DNA from: Mikrocytos mackini
Lineage: Eukaryota; Endomyxa; Ascetosporea; Mikrocytida; Mikrocytiidae
DNA length: 20,719 nt
Assembly (NCBI GenBank): GCA_030180075.1
Contig: JASNJN010000129.1
Location: 1-20,719, forward strand
Direction: 5' to 3'
Shown here: positions 1-8,844 of the stretch, in pieces
Layout of the letters: each line of letters opens with the position of its first letter
Numbering within the stretch: the stretch's first letter is position 1
The notes under the pieces: model-generated
What the model saw: the letters and a program-made list of their open reading frames with translations, nothing else
The model's database searches: none
Told to the model about the DNA's origin: nothing
Made by a program: the position numbers and the translations under genes

Positions 1-300
1 TTTTGCCCATTTTTGGCCGGCGGCATCGAGGGCATAATTTTGGACAAGGATTTATGCCCAAGATTATGCTCTGATTTTTTTGTTTTATTGAACATGAAAA
101 ATAATTTCGAAAATTGGGCACAAGGTTTCTATGAGATCAGAAACACATTTTCTTTGAAATTTTTACTTTTTGCTCAAAATTTGCCATTTTTACTTTTTAA
201 AATATGTCCATTATGTCCCGTTTTTATGGCCTATTTTGGCCAAAATAGCTTTTTCGAAAATGACCAAATTGTGCTTTTATGCCTTTCCGAAACATCACTG
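1..300. other. No recognisable gene; T-rich sequence upstream of the inverted-repeat element
   Basis: I see no gene here. The stretch is T-rich with scattered GGC/GCC words, such as repeated 'tgccc' and 'ttttggc'. An open frame of 97 codons exists at 13-306 but its product is low in complexity, resembles no family I know, and its stop lies inside the left terminal repeat of the adjacent mobile element. It may be the edge of another dispersed repeat, which the window is too short to show. Confidence 0.5.
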
Positions 301-507
301 ATATAAGCCGACGGAGGGTTATAACTATATACAGCCCTACAACTCCCTAACCTGATCATGGACAATTAGGTGTCTACGTTTCGTGGCTATAAGAATGACT
401 GCAAGGATTCCAAAACATATTTGCCACCACCATCTCTGACTAATACAAAGACCACAACAATCCTATAATACAGAACTATTGAAATAACAACTCAATACAG
501 AAATACC
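301..507 (+). repeat. Left terminal inverted repeat of the 301-2089 element
   Basis: This arm pairs with 1883-2089 in reverse complement over about 207 bp. The two differences I see are T versus C in the 'gggttataac' block and A versus G in 'gatcatggac'. The similarity stops abruptly at 'aatacc' on the inner side. Confidence 0.85.
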
Positions 508-1197
508 CCGTGGAAATATTCCAGAGTCGCGGACGCAAATTATAACATGAGCATGAAAATTGACAACACTCTTTACGCCATCATTTAAGAAAATATGCCG
601 ATATAAGATAATATGAATACCTTGGTGTACAAACATTCAGCAAATAGAATCCAAAAGATAAAAATCAGAACAGACGATATGGTTAAGGTAAGTAGTTTTA
701 CGATGTCAGAGAATCTATAAATAAATCATTATGGGTTTATCCATTTAATTGATAGTATGATATTGTATTATAAATATTTTTAAGACGTTCTTTAACAAAT
801 TGTCGGATACTATTTTACAGCCCCGTTTTCATGAAGTCATAAATAGGTAGAAAATGATTTTTTATTGATAAAAATTATAATAATATTGTTTAAAATAATT
901 TAAACGATATTTATAATGTTTACTCGTTTGGATAAAAATACAGATTATTTCTCCTATTCTAAAATTATTAAATAATATATGTTTAATTAATAAATTATTA
1001 TTTATGTAGAACGAACTTTCTTGTCATCTACAAATTAACCATATCGACATCTTTTTTCATATTTGCATTTCTTTATTGATTTATTCTTTATAAGTCGTAA
1101 AGAAATATTCAAAATATTGTGTTTTCTGGTTACCCATTATGATATTGTCAAAAGCCGAGCATATTATTCGATGCGTATCATTGGTTACAAATGTAGT

Positions 1198-1315
1198 TGC
1201 CCCAAAAAGTGTGTAATTGCCTCAAAATCTTATATTTGCCTCATTTTAGAAGTTCTTCCTCAAAATCCTGTGTGCGCCTCATTTGTGCCGTGGCCTCAAA
1301 ATAAAAAAATTTTTA
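1198..1315 (+). repeat. Degenerate ~20-bp tandem repeat (TGCCTCAAAAT unit), left array
   Basis: About five or six copies of a unit built on 'TGCCTCAAAAT' recur every ~20 bp. The first copies, around 1198-1227, match the reverse complement of the array at 1731-1806 almost exactly ('TTGCCYCAAAAAGTGTGTAA'). The two arrays thus form a second, inner inverted repeat inside the long-arm element. Later copies have decayed. Confidence 0.65.
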
Positions 1316-1730
1316 ATGGATTACAAGGATTTAAATTATGAAAATAATACTTGTTGGAATGCAGTAGAGTTTAAATTGGTATGTTTTTAAATATTTACTT
1401 GTTCTATAAGTCCGGTTAATCTATAAAACCTCATTATTTTTGGGTGAAGAACCGATTTTTTCAAATTTGTGAAAATGGACTTCTAATTTGTTTTAAACAT
1501 TGTATTCAGCAATCTGAACGATATTTGTTTGAGAAACTTGCTATGAAAACTCCCATCTTGGTATTTATTCTTCGTTACATGTAAAAATTGAATTTTGGAA
1601 AATGTTTATTACACAACACATAAATTTATTTTATATTACTTTGAAAGTGTGTATGGCTAGTTGTAGGATAGATATAGATAATATATAAAAGAAATAAAAT
1701 TTTAAAGATGTTGGGGGTGTTTTAACTCGT

Positions 1731-1806
1731 ATGAGGCACACACAAGATTTTGAGGCATATACACAATTTTGAGGCAATTACACACTTTTTGAGGCAAATT
1801 CAATTG
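1731..1806 (-). repeat. Degenerate ~20-bp tandem repeat, right array, inverted relative to 1198-1315
   Basis: Read on the minus strand this is three to four copies of the same 'TGCCTCAAAAT' unit. It lies only ~76 bp from the right outer arm, whereas the left array lies ~690 bp from the left outer arm, so the interior is asymmetric. Confidence 0.65.
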
Positions 1807-1882
1807 TAGCATGTATCATTAAAAGAATGTCGTTTGTTATAAGAAGAGAAGGGAATAATATAGCCATAAAACAAGTACGGCG

Positions 1883-2089
1883 GGTATTTCTGTATTGAGT
1901 TGTTATTTCAATAGTTCTGTATTATAGGATTGTTGTGGTCTTTGTATTAGTCAGAGATGGTGGTGGCAAATATGTTTTGGAATCCTTGCAGTCATTCTTA
2001 TAGCCACGAAACGTAGACACCTAATTGTCCACGATCAGGTTAGGGAGTTGTAGGGCTGTATATAGTTATAGCCCTCCGTCGGCTTATAT
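1883..2089 (-). repeat. Right terminal inverted repeat of the 301-2089 element
   Basis: Reverse complement of 301-507 with two substitutions. It ends in 'ccctccgtcggcttatat', after which the sequence becomes unrelated to the left flank. Confidence 0.85.
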
Positions 2090-2661
2090 ACAAGCACCTG
2101 CATTGTAAAAGTAAAGTTTTATTTTTTAAAAGATGTTTTTAGGATTAATGCGGCATGTCAGCTCTATTTATTATAACAAGGGTTTGCCATACTATGTATA
2201 CGTCGATTATCATTCGAAACAGCGTTTGACGCTTTCTGTGATTTAAAGAAATTACAAGTTTTTAAAAATCTGAATCTGTGAGGGTAGAAAGAAGTTTAAC
2301 GCATTACCTCCATCTGAACAATACGCACGCATTTATATTCAACATTGAAGCATTTTAGTATATTTACATGTCCCCTATCGTTTATAAATTGTGAATTTTA
2401 CTTTTTTAAAATTTTACTTTTTATTTTACAGAATATTTAAACAAAACTGTGAATACGTATTTATAATACAAAATGGTGGGAGAAATGACAAATTATAGTT
2501 ACTTAGACAAATGAACATAAAAATTTTGAATTTTTACGCTAAAAAAATCGAATGTGAATTCCTATTTTGTATGACAAGTCCAAATATAAAATACAGTAAA
2601 TAACAAGTAAATAAAATATCAAAAAACATAATACTATTTCAAAAACATAAACAATCGCCTA
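2090..2661. other. Gene-poor AT-rich stretch with a possible hAT C-terminal remnant
   Basis: I see no intact gene. At 2204-2358 (+) two short frames one register apart read 'RLSFETAFDAFCDLKK' and 'SESVRVERSLTHYL'. The second resembles the 'VERSFS-YK' block of hAT dimerisation domains and is followed by a hydrophobic stretch and a stop, as expected for a degraded C-terminus. The match is short and could be chance. The rest is simple AT-rich sequence. Confidence 0.3.
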
Positions 2662-2775
2662 TTTAAATAAAATGCATCCATGTGAGCGTTTTTAGCGATT
2701 TTTCGCCCTTCTTCCGCCCGAACCCGACCCGATCGGGTCGGGTTCGGGCGGGGGGGTCGGAAATTCTCATGTCTG
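2662..2775 (+). mobile_element. Solo right end of a hAT-type MITE carrying a GC-rich palindrome
   Basis: This segment matches the right end of the complete MITE at 19926-20285: the order 'gagcgttttt', GC-rich palindrome, then terminal 'AATTCTCATGTCTG' (2762-2775) parallels 'gagcattttt', palindrome, 'AATTCTCACCTCTA'. The next eight bases, GTTTAAAC (2776-2783), are a plausible hAT 8-bp target duplication, and they lie inside a hAT transposase reading frame. I found no matching left end or second GTTTAAAC upstream, so the left part is deleted or too diverged to recognise. Confidence 0.6.
2714..2751. repeat. 38-bp perfect GC-rich palindrome
   Basis: The 19 bases 'CCGCCCGAACCCGACCCGA' are followed directly by their reverse complement. 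The block stands out in DNA that is otherwise about 70% A+T. The sister MITE has a comparable 36-bp perfect palindrome in the same relative position, so this is a feature of the family. Confidence 0.9.
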
Positions 2776-3486
2776 GTTTAAACATGTAATATGTACCGAT
2801 GAAGGGAATAATATTTTTAATGTTTTATAAGCACAGACCATGTATGATGCCGCGTCACTAAGTAAGAGAACAAAATTGTATCGTGTAAATCCAAATTGAA
2901 GTAGTTTCTAATCGAGATATCTGACTATAAAGTCGGAATTAACTGCATTTTCAAGAACTTTGTAGTCAATCAGATATGTTTTGTTCGGGTTGTCAATCGA
3001 TCCAGTCGATAAGTTGACAATATATTTTTCTTTTATCTGGCTTTCATCAATAATAAAAAAAGTTTTTTATTTTCTAAACTTTTAATAATTTTTTGTTGTG
3101 ATTGAAGTGCTATTTCATTAACCATTTTGTTTGCATTTGATTGTGAAATCGTGGGCAAATCGTATTTGTCCACAAATGCCTTAAAAGCTTTGTATCTAAA
3201 TTTGTTTAAAGGGATGTCGCATTCCAAAAACATGCGAACTAAATCGCTTGTAAACGTCAACATTGATGCTGTTTTAGCTGGGTTGGGTGTGTTAGCAATA
3301 TTTAATAAGTATATTTTGTGCTTTTCTGCTTCTCTGTGCTGGTCGATATGTGATTTTTGGGCATACCCAATATCTTTGTCACATATCCTACACCACTGTT
3401 GCTGGGTTTTTGTCTCGTAAACTCAAGGGGTATTGCTGGATGTATCTAGCGCGTAGCGCAGCATTGTTGGTTTTTGTTCTTGGCAT
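2776..3486 (-). pseudogene. Decayed hAT transposase, N-terminal half (CGGBP1-like hAT group)
   Basis: On the minus strand, from an ATG at 3486, the frames read in order: a basic start 'MPRTKTNNAALRARYIQQYP'; a C2H2/BED-like zinc finger 'WCRICDKD...HREAEKH'; 'FTSDLVRMFLECDIPLNK', typical of CGGBP1-like hAT proteins; 'KKLFFIIDES', the block that precedes and contains the first catalytic Asp region; and 'LLLSDAASYMVCAYKTLK...HITCL', matching the hAT 'VTDAAPYM...HVTCLAH' block. Breaks: a frame shift near 3424, a second in the homopolymer run near 3060, an in-frame TAG at 2908-2910, and an abrupt end at 2784 where the MITE end abuts. The C-terminal half is missing. The gene is dead. Family assignment is from motif recognition. 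Confidence 0.75.
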
Positions 3487-3639
3487 GAGAATTTAAAATT
3501 TTCTTTTAGTATGTTTTAGGTGACTAAGTTTTGACAGTATTTATAACTCTTTAGTGAGAACACAATATGTGCAATGCTTCGATCATACTATTTAGCAACA
3601 GTTATGTTTTTTTTTATATATAATTTTTTAAAATAGGTA

Positions 3640-3656
3640 TTTTGGTTGCCCTACTA
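3640..3656 (-). repeat. Probable 5' terminal repeat of the hAT element
   Basis: On the minus strand the sequence reads TAGTAGGGCAACCAAAA starting at 3656, about 170 bp upstream of the transposase ATG at 3486, which is where a hAT terminal repeat is expected. The same end (TAGTAGGGCAACCCAAA) occurs at 19115, next to unrelated flanks. The adjoining 8 bp, 'ataactaa' (3657-3664), would be the target duplication, but the partner end is absent. Confidence 0.5.
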
Positions 3657-3664
3657 ATAACTAA

Positions 3665-4091
3665 CAAAAAGAATTGGAAAATGCCAAAAAAAGTAAACAT
3701 TTAAACAAAAAGGAAAATAATCATATTAAAACGAACAGCAAAAATGTGGAAAATGTAAACAAAAATCAAATTGGNCTTGATTGCTTCATGGTGGTCCATT
3801 ATTCCCTTCTTTTTCTAAAGATTAATTAAGAATTAATGTGAGATACTAACGTTGTATTAACTTAAACCCTATTTATACTTTTATGAAGCTATATTCCATT
3901 AAATTAAACAGAATATCGTAGCTAACTACCATGTTAAATTATACAAACAATTATCGATAAATCAACTCAGACGTTATATCAGTGTAGAGAGTTACGATTG
4001 GCTATACCTAGTCAATTGGAACTCTCCAATATTTTAAATAAATATAATATTTAAAATATTAGACATAAAAACTTAGACCACAGTTCTTTAT
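3665..4091. other. No recognisable gene; ambiguous base at 3775
   Basis: AT-rich sequence without a convincing open frame. It contains an ambiguous base (N) at 3775. The last ~250 bp lead into the Gag start at 4092 and may include element leader sequence, but I could not identify a terminal repeat there. Confidence 0.4.
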
Positions 4092-5640
4092 ATGGCGACA
4101 TCTAAATCACCAGCTGAGCATCTGGAACTACTGCTTGAAGCAATGGAGGACACCCTCCTCGCGGAGACCCTGATCCAACTCGGATACAAGGAGATCAGTC
4201 CTACCACAAACCCGGAGTGGAAACAGGCATTCAAAGCCGACTTCGAGGCCAAAGTTAAACAGTTCAAAAGCATGAATCTGTTAGACCTAGTACGCGAAGC
4301 AGGTCACAAAGGGATAGAACTACTACCCTCAGTTACCAGGCCCACAGTAATAGACGAGCTAACGTGGTACTGGTTAAACGCGTTCGAGGCATGCATGAAG
4401 AAAGCCCGAACAGTATTGAAAGAGAGCAACAAGCCGGCAGAACCCGCAAAGGAGTATTCGCCAGGTAGCTACTCGGGGTTAAACACCGTCAACCAACCTA
4501 GACCATTCCATGAGTTCCCAGGAGTACCACAATTGCCATGGAGAGCATGGCACCGCATGTTTGAAACATACTTGCGAGTGACGAACATGGCTAGGGAAGG
4601 GGAGGACCGCATAGTGGATCTTCTGACCTACTGCCTTGGAGTAGAGGGCAACCGAACTTTAGAGAGTATGCCCGGACCCAAGAGTACATACGCAGAGATA
4701 GTGGAAGCTTTTGAAGCCCACTACAATCCTGCAGTAACACCCACGGAGGCACATGCTGAATTCTTTAGTTTAATACAAGGAAATGGCGCAGTGCAAGGGT
4801 ATATCGACAGACTATGTCGCGTAGCCGCCGAATGTGCATTCGGTGAGTTAGAGCAGGACTTGTTGAGAGACAACCTCATTCATGGGCTCTCCAACACGGG
4901 CCTGAGACAGGCATTAATAGCCAGAACCCCCGCAAATTGGGAGGAGACCTGCGCTACTGTGAAGCAGAGTGAAGCGAGCAGACCCCCTATGATGGAGGAG
5001 CCTTATATGTCGCTAAGAAGAGTAAAACCACGGCCGCCTAGGAGATTTGTCCAGGCACACGAAAGGCCAGTAATACATTGCAATAGAGGCAATAGTAGAC
5101 ACCCCGACATAAGGAGGTTATGCCCAGCCTATGGCGAGGTTTGTGCCAAATGTGGCAAAAGAAAGCATCGGGCGGAGTATTGCGGAGTACCTGAACCTGC
5201 ACCGGAACCAGAACCGGAACAGCAACCAGAAATGAGTGCCGAAGACCAATATAAATTTGGGTACCACCCTCGAGAGAGGCCATTCCGGAAATTAGGAAGG
5301 CTATCCGAGGGTAGGGCAAACAAGGCTAACGTCTCAGTATTTCACGAGACAGTATTAATAGAGGGCATGGAAGTCCCTGTTCGAGTAGACACCGGATCAG
5401 ACGTCACCATCCTGAACGCAGCCACCATAAAAAGGGTAGGCATAGAGCGAGATGTGATTGGTAGACACGCCGCAGATCTACGAGACTACAACAACAACAG
5501 AGTTGATTGTAAGGGCTCAGTAGGGGCGTTAATTAAATACGGCAATTCTGAAAGCATAATAAGATGCTACATTGTCAGTAAGGGAGAGAACCTCATAGGA
5601 GATACAGACTCCTTAAAATTAAATCTAGTACGAAAATTAA
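4092..5640 (+). mobile_element. Fossil LTR-retroelement fragment: Gag plus aspartic protease (probably Ty3/Gypsy)
   Basis: One frame from an ATG at 4092 carries a Gag-like region with the motif 'PWRAWHRMFETYL' near residue 150, a zinc knuckle CAKCGKRKHRAEYC (CX2CX4HX4C) near residues 351-364, an acidic Pro-Glu linker, and a retropepsin region with 'VDTGSDVTIL' around residue 433. The order Gag, knuckle, protease in one frame is typical of Ty3/Gypsy elements. The element is incomplete: no reverse transcriptase, integrase or terminal repeat pair is visible in the window. Base composition is near 50% G+C in the Gag part, against roughly 30% around it, which suggests a recent arrival or foreign DNA. 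The 3' limit is approximate; sequence turns AT-rich near 5620, and an N follows at 5689. Confidence 0.75.
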
Positions 5641-5689
5641 GTAAATATAAAACTAATTATAAGCGATATTTGTCAACAACTAAAAATTN

Positions 5690-5823
5690 CCTCTCTGTCT
5701 TTCGATATTTTTGTATTCTTTTAGTATGTCCATCTCTTCGGGGGTCATCTCCACTCCAAAGCATGTTTTTTGTAATACTTGATTGTCTGATGATTGAGAA
5801 AAAGTTGGATCGTCAGTGTTCAT
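5690..5823 (-). CDS. N-terminal fragment of an unrecognised gene, cut at an ambiguous base
   Basis: From an ATG at 5823 the minus strand encodes about 44 residues, starting 'MNTDDPTFSQSSDNQVLQ' and including 'VEMTPEEMDILKEYKNIE', before reaching the N at 5689, beyond which the frame closes at once. The hydrophilic start followed by an amphipathic helix looks like real coding sequence, and codon use resembles the NOT1-like gene with which it diverges across only 119 bp. I do not recognise the family. The simplest reading is that the rest of the gene lies elsewhere and the N marks an assembly junction or the edge of the retroelement insertion. Confidence 0.45.
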
Positions 5824-5942
5824 AAAATTAAAAAATTTCAAAAAGAATAAAATAAACAAGCACATAGACGTTGAATAGAGACGGCAAGAACCCCCGAAAC
5901 AAAAACTCTTGTAGTGTGGATACAAAGCGACAAAAATAGGAA
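5824..5942. promoter_or_regulatory. Short divergent promoter region
   Basis: These 119 bp separate two divergent start codons. The only GC-rich word is 'aacccccgaaac', about 50 bp upstream of the NOT1-like ATG. C-rich motifs close to the start codon have been reported upstream of microsporidian genes, but assigning this one is inference. Confidence 0.35.
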
Positions 5943-8588
5943 ATGACAGAATCTGAAGCCAATCCCAAGTTCCATTACATCCTACAGAATTACAGGGTGA
6001 CAAGAGATGCATTGCTCCAGATAGACTACTCTAAACTCAACAGTCTACAGATCATCTCCCTGTTTTGCGAGCACGTAGCCCAAGTAGCCACTTACAGTGA
6101 ATCAGATGTAAAAGACCTAATAATAGAAATCATATTAAACAATCCAAAGAAGGGCGGTCTTGTCAATTTCATTCTAGTAGTCATTCCCGAAGTATGCCCC
6201 AAAGAGGATGAAGATATTAAAGATGTAGTTATAGATTACTACAAGGAAAACTGCTATACCATCGACAAAAACCCTCTAATAGAATACTTCATTTGTCTTC
6301 CTTTCTTCGAATTCGACGACTTTAAGAAAACATTAGACGACAAATACGGAGATGAATACTGGGCGAGCGTTTTATATAACGAAATTACCTTCGAGCTACA
6401 GCTTCACGATATAAACAAAATAAACGAGGTTGAGAACACTTTTATTCGTGAGCGCTCATTCCGAAAGTTCGTAGAGTCTAACTTAAAAGAACTATGTTAC
6501 AGTTTTGGTTTCTACAACAAATGTAAGCGAATAATAGACAAACATAAGGGAGGAAACACAATGAACGGCGCTACACTCATCAACCTCATCTGGAACTTCA
6601 ACAGAGATATTGTGAAGAAGTTGGAGAGTCAGTATCTTGAGTACAACGAGAATCTATTGAAAGATGTAGTACTCATACTAAAGAATCTTGAAGCAGGTGA
6701 TAAAGGTTCGATTGTAAGTCTCATTCTTAAAAAATCTGTATTTTTCATGCTTTCTGTCTCCCTCAAGAAAGCTTCTACACTTGGCTTTAACAAATACAAA
6801 GAAAACATAACTGCGTCCATGAGCGTGCTCTCAAAAAACTTTCCGGACATATACCAAATCAGTCCGATGAAAAAACTGACTACAAAGTTTTATTTTCAAG
6901 AGTTCGATGTCCCACAGGATCTGAAGGGATGGGAAGCTATATTCAAAACAAAGAACAAACCTGTCGGAGTAGACATAGAGAAAAACAAAAGATTCTTGTT
7001 TTCCAAAGCACATAGTGAGTTCTTAATCAATAACCTTTTCATGTTCTTCTGCGACTTCAAGAGTGATATAAAGACGACAATTAGCAACTGGAACTTGGAT
7101 GCACTTTTATTGGGTACCTCTTTGTTGATTTTGAACAAACAGACAAAGGTGAGAAAATTAGAGGAATTATTTTTAAAGATATACAACACCTTACAGTCCT
7201 CCAAAAACAATTTCAAGAAACTTGAAAAATCAAGCTATGACAAAATGGCCGACTTCCTTTATGATCTACTTTCCAAGTTTGTGAATTACGTTCTTTCTTC
7301 GCCTCGCCCTATAGATATGCTCTTCGAATCTATTAACCTTCGAAAAGGTTGCGTAGCAGAAGATAACGCGCTGAGAAAGGCACTGCAATTGGCATCCCAA
7401 TACAACAACAGAGAACTGGACAGCGAAATCAAATGTACTACAACATTAAACTATCTTCTAGCTTCAGGATTTGACCAACGAGACATTCTTTGCCCTAACT
7501 TATCTGATTTCCTCGAGGGGTGGCTTCAGAAACATCTGGAAAACCCTTACTTCAAACTTGAATTGATATTAAATGATCTTGTAAACATAAAACTTAATAT
7601 AAAGAATATAATAAATAGAAACAACGATAAAGAACTCAGGACACTCTCTATAAAACTCATAATAATAATGATAGCAAATAATGATTTGTTACCAATGATT
7701 CTTACTATAATAGACTCCGCTGAAAACGAGAGATTAAACGGGATAATAGACACTGCAGCATGCACAGTTTTCCACGGTATTTACAAGTTTTCGAAAGTGA
7801 TATACCTGTCCAACAAGATTGTCTTTTCACGTTCACTTGGCGAGTACTTGGGTAGAAGCTTGATCGCCAAAGACAAACCAATAAAACTATTCGATCTCGA
7901 CCTTGATTCCGTTCTGAACGAAAGTAGATACAGCATATCAATCACAGAGGATTGTGTAGCCCCATTCCTGATTGAAATTTTGAAAGCGACTGTTCATTCG
8001 ACTATATACAACAGACAAAACAGCTTTATTAAAATCATTGTAGGATTTGTGCAGGAAATGCTCGCCTCTCCAAGATTCAGTCGAACTTACTGTTATGAAA
8101 TAAAACAGGTGCTTAAAATGACCCGAAACCATGGTCTTAAGGTTCCAAAGAAATCCTTAAACACAAAGGAAATCTCCGAGTATAGGCATATGAAACTAAA
8201 TTTCCTTAACATGTTCACCACTTCACATTACAAAGCCTTCAAGACCTTCTACAGTGGAAAATTTATAAAAAGGAATCTCTCATTTGCGTCTCAAGAAGTC
8301 ACTGCTAAATCTATTATTATGTTCGGTAGAACCTATAACAAAGTACAGAACAATTTTCTCGCCTATTACAATAAGTTCAATCAAGACTTTAACGCCATAT
8401 ACATATTGTTCCATGTTTATATTAAAGGAACCGTCTTACCTTACATAAAAGCTGAACTCATTAAAAAGATTAAATCTGTGCTGACAGAATATTGTGACTT
8501 CTTTGGCATCTACAACATCACAGAATTATTAAAGAAGATAAAGAAGAGAGTAACTTTATGGAAAGCAATAATTTTCAGAACAGTTTAG
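5943..8588 (+). CDS. NOT1: NOT1-like scaffold of the CCR4-NOT deadenylase complex
   Basis: This 881-codon frame encodes an all-helical protein. The diagnostic part is the C-terminal third. Residues ~628-657 ('SLGEYLGRSLIAKDKP' then 'DLDLDSVL') match the NOT1 MIF4G block 'NLGSWLGLLTLARNKP...DLDLKSLL'. Residues ~674-735 ('FLIEILKATVHSTIY', 'EIKQVLKMTRNHGL') match 'FVAKVLEACAKSVVF...FEIEVLCKNLGL'. Residues ~755-860 resemble the following DUF3819/CAF40-binding region. In known complexes the MIF4G domain docks CAF1 and the next domain binds CAF40, in cytoplasmic mRNA deadenylation. The frame appears to be thrown near 8533: reading on in frame from 8534 continues a plausible protein to 8821. Yeast and human NOT1 exceed 2,000 residues, and the conserved C-terminal NOT2/NOT5-binding domain is not visible here. 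The start is the first ATG, 119 bp from the divergent gene. Confidence 0.65.
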   Translation: MTESEANPKFHYILQNYRVTRDALLQIDYSKLNSLQIISLFCEHVAQVATYSESDVKDLIIEIILNNPKKGGLVNFILVVIPEVCPKEDEDIKDVVIDYYKENCYTIDKNPLIEYFICLPFFEFDDFKKTLDDKYGDEYWASVLYNEITFELQLHDINKINEVENTFIRERSFRKFVESNLKELCYSFGFYNKCKRIIDKHKGGNTMNGATLINLIWNFNRDIVKKLESQYLEYNENLLKDVVLILKNLEAGDKGSIVSLILKKSVFFMLSVSLKKASTLGFNKYKENITASMSVLSKNFPDIYQISPMKKLTTKFYFQEFDVPQDLKGWEAIFKTKNKPVGVDIEKNKRFLFSKAHSEFLINNLFMFFCDFKSDIKTTISNWNLDALLLGTSLLILNKQTKVRKLEELFLKIYNTLQSSKNNFKKLEKSSYDKMADFLYDLLSKFVNYVLSSPRPIDMLFESINLRKGCVAEDNALRKALQLASQYNNRELDSEIKCTTTLNYLLASGFDQRDILCPNLSDFLEGWLQKHLENPYFKLELILNDLVNIKLNIKNIINRNNDKELRTLSIKLIIIMIANNDLLPMILTIIDSAENERLNGIIDTAACTVFHGIYKFSKVIYLSNKIVFSRSLGEYLGRSLIAKDKPIKLFDLDLDSVLNESRYSISITEDCVAPFLIEILKATVHSTIYNRQNSFIKIIVGFVQEMLASPRFSRTYCYEIKQVLKMTRNHGLKVPKKSLNTKEISEYRHMKLNFLNMFTTSHYKAFKTFYSGKFIKRNLSFASQEVTAKSIIMFGRTYNKVQNNFLAYYNKFNQDFNAIYILFHVYIKGTVLPYIKAELIKKIKSVLTEYCDFFGIYNITELLKKIKKRVTLWKAIIFRTV

Positions 8589-8821
8589 AAGAGTTTTATG
8601 ACTTCTATTTGAGCCAGTTGAATGAAAAAACCTTACAAACGCTTTTCCCCAAACCAGCAAAGTCACCTACTATCAAAAGATCTATTTCTATAAAAGCAGA
8701 CAAAACCAGCATGTTACTACTAATCACCGACGATCTTATTAACTTCATTGTCAAAGACATTTGCCATTATTTTCCATCCACAACTGAAACTGTTCGCAAC
8801 AAAAATTCGAATAAGTTTTAA
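8534..8821 (+). pseudogene. Frame-shifted C-terminal continuation of the NOT1-like gene
   Basis: In the second frame the sequence reads 'EDKEESNFMESNNFQNSL' from 8534 and stays open to a TAA at 8819-8821 (about 95 residues). The upstream frame ends '...TELLKK' and then degenerates into basic residues. A single base lost from the A-run around 8531-8534 would explain the switch, so this is either one mutation in the gene or one sequencing error. An ATG at 8558 could alternatively start a separate 87-residue protein, which I think less likely because the frame is open and charged upstream of it. An AATAAA lies at 8845-8850. Confidence 0.5.
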
Positions 8822-8844
8822 CTGGAATATGAACACAACAGCAC

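Larger units (their letters stand above)
301..2089. mobile_element. Non-autonomous DNA element with ~207-bp terminal inverted repeats
   Basis: The ends at 301-507 and 1883-2089 are inverted copies of each other; reading them side by side I find only two substitutions, so the element is young or its arms have been homogenised. The outermost bases are 'atataagccgacggaggg'. Flanking DNA gives no long target duplication; because the ends run into TATA, a TA duplication (as in Tc1/mariner-like elements) is possible but cannot be distinguished from element sequence. The interior has no open frame that resembles a transposase (the longest, about 92 codons at 1063-1341, runs through a tandem repeat and looks spurious). 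This is therefore a MITE or foldback-type element dependent on a transposase encoded elsewhere. The superfamily is unknown to me. Confidence 0.8.

Noticed and set aside
13-306. 97-codon open frame at the left edge
   Set aside because: Low-complexity product with no family resemblance, and its stop lies in the mobile element's terminal repeat.
1063-1341. 92-codon open frame inside the long-arm element
   Set aside because: It translates the degenerate 20-bp tandem repeat and shows no transposase motif; the encoded residues follow the DNA repeat.
1848-2814. Shared word GAAGGGAATAATAT at 1848 and 2801
   Set aside because: The second copy is part of the hAT transposase coding sequence and the flanks do not match; a 14-bp coincidence in AT-rich DNA is plausible.
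6831-8132. Several minus-strand frames opposite the NOT1-like gene
   Set aside because: They overlap a single long plus-strand frame with recognisable MIF4G motifs and show none of their own.
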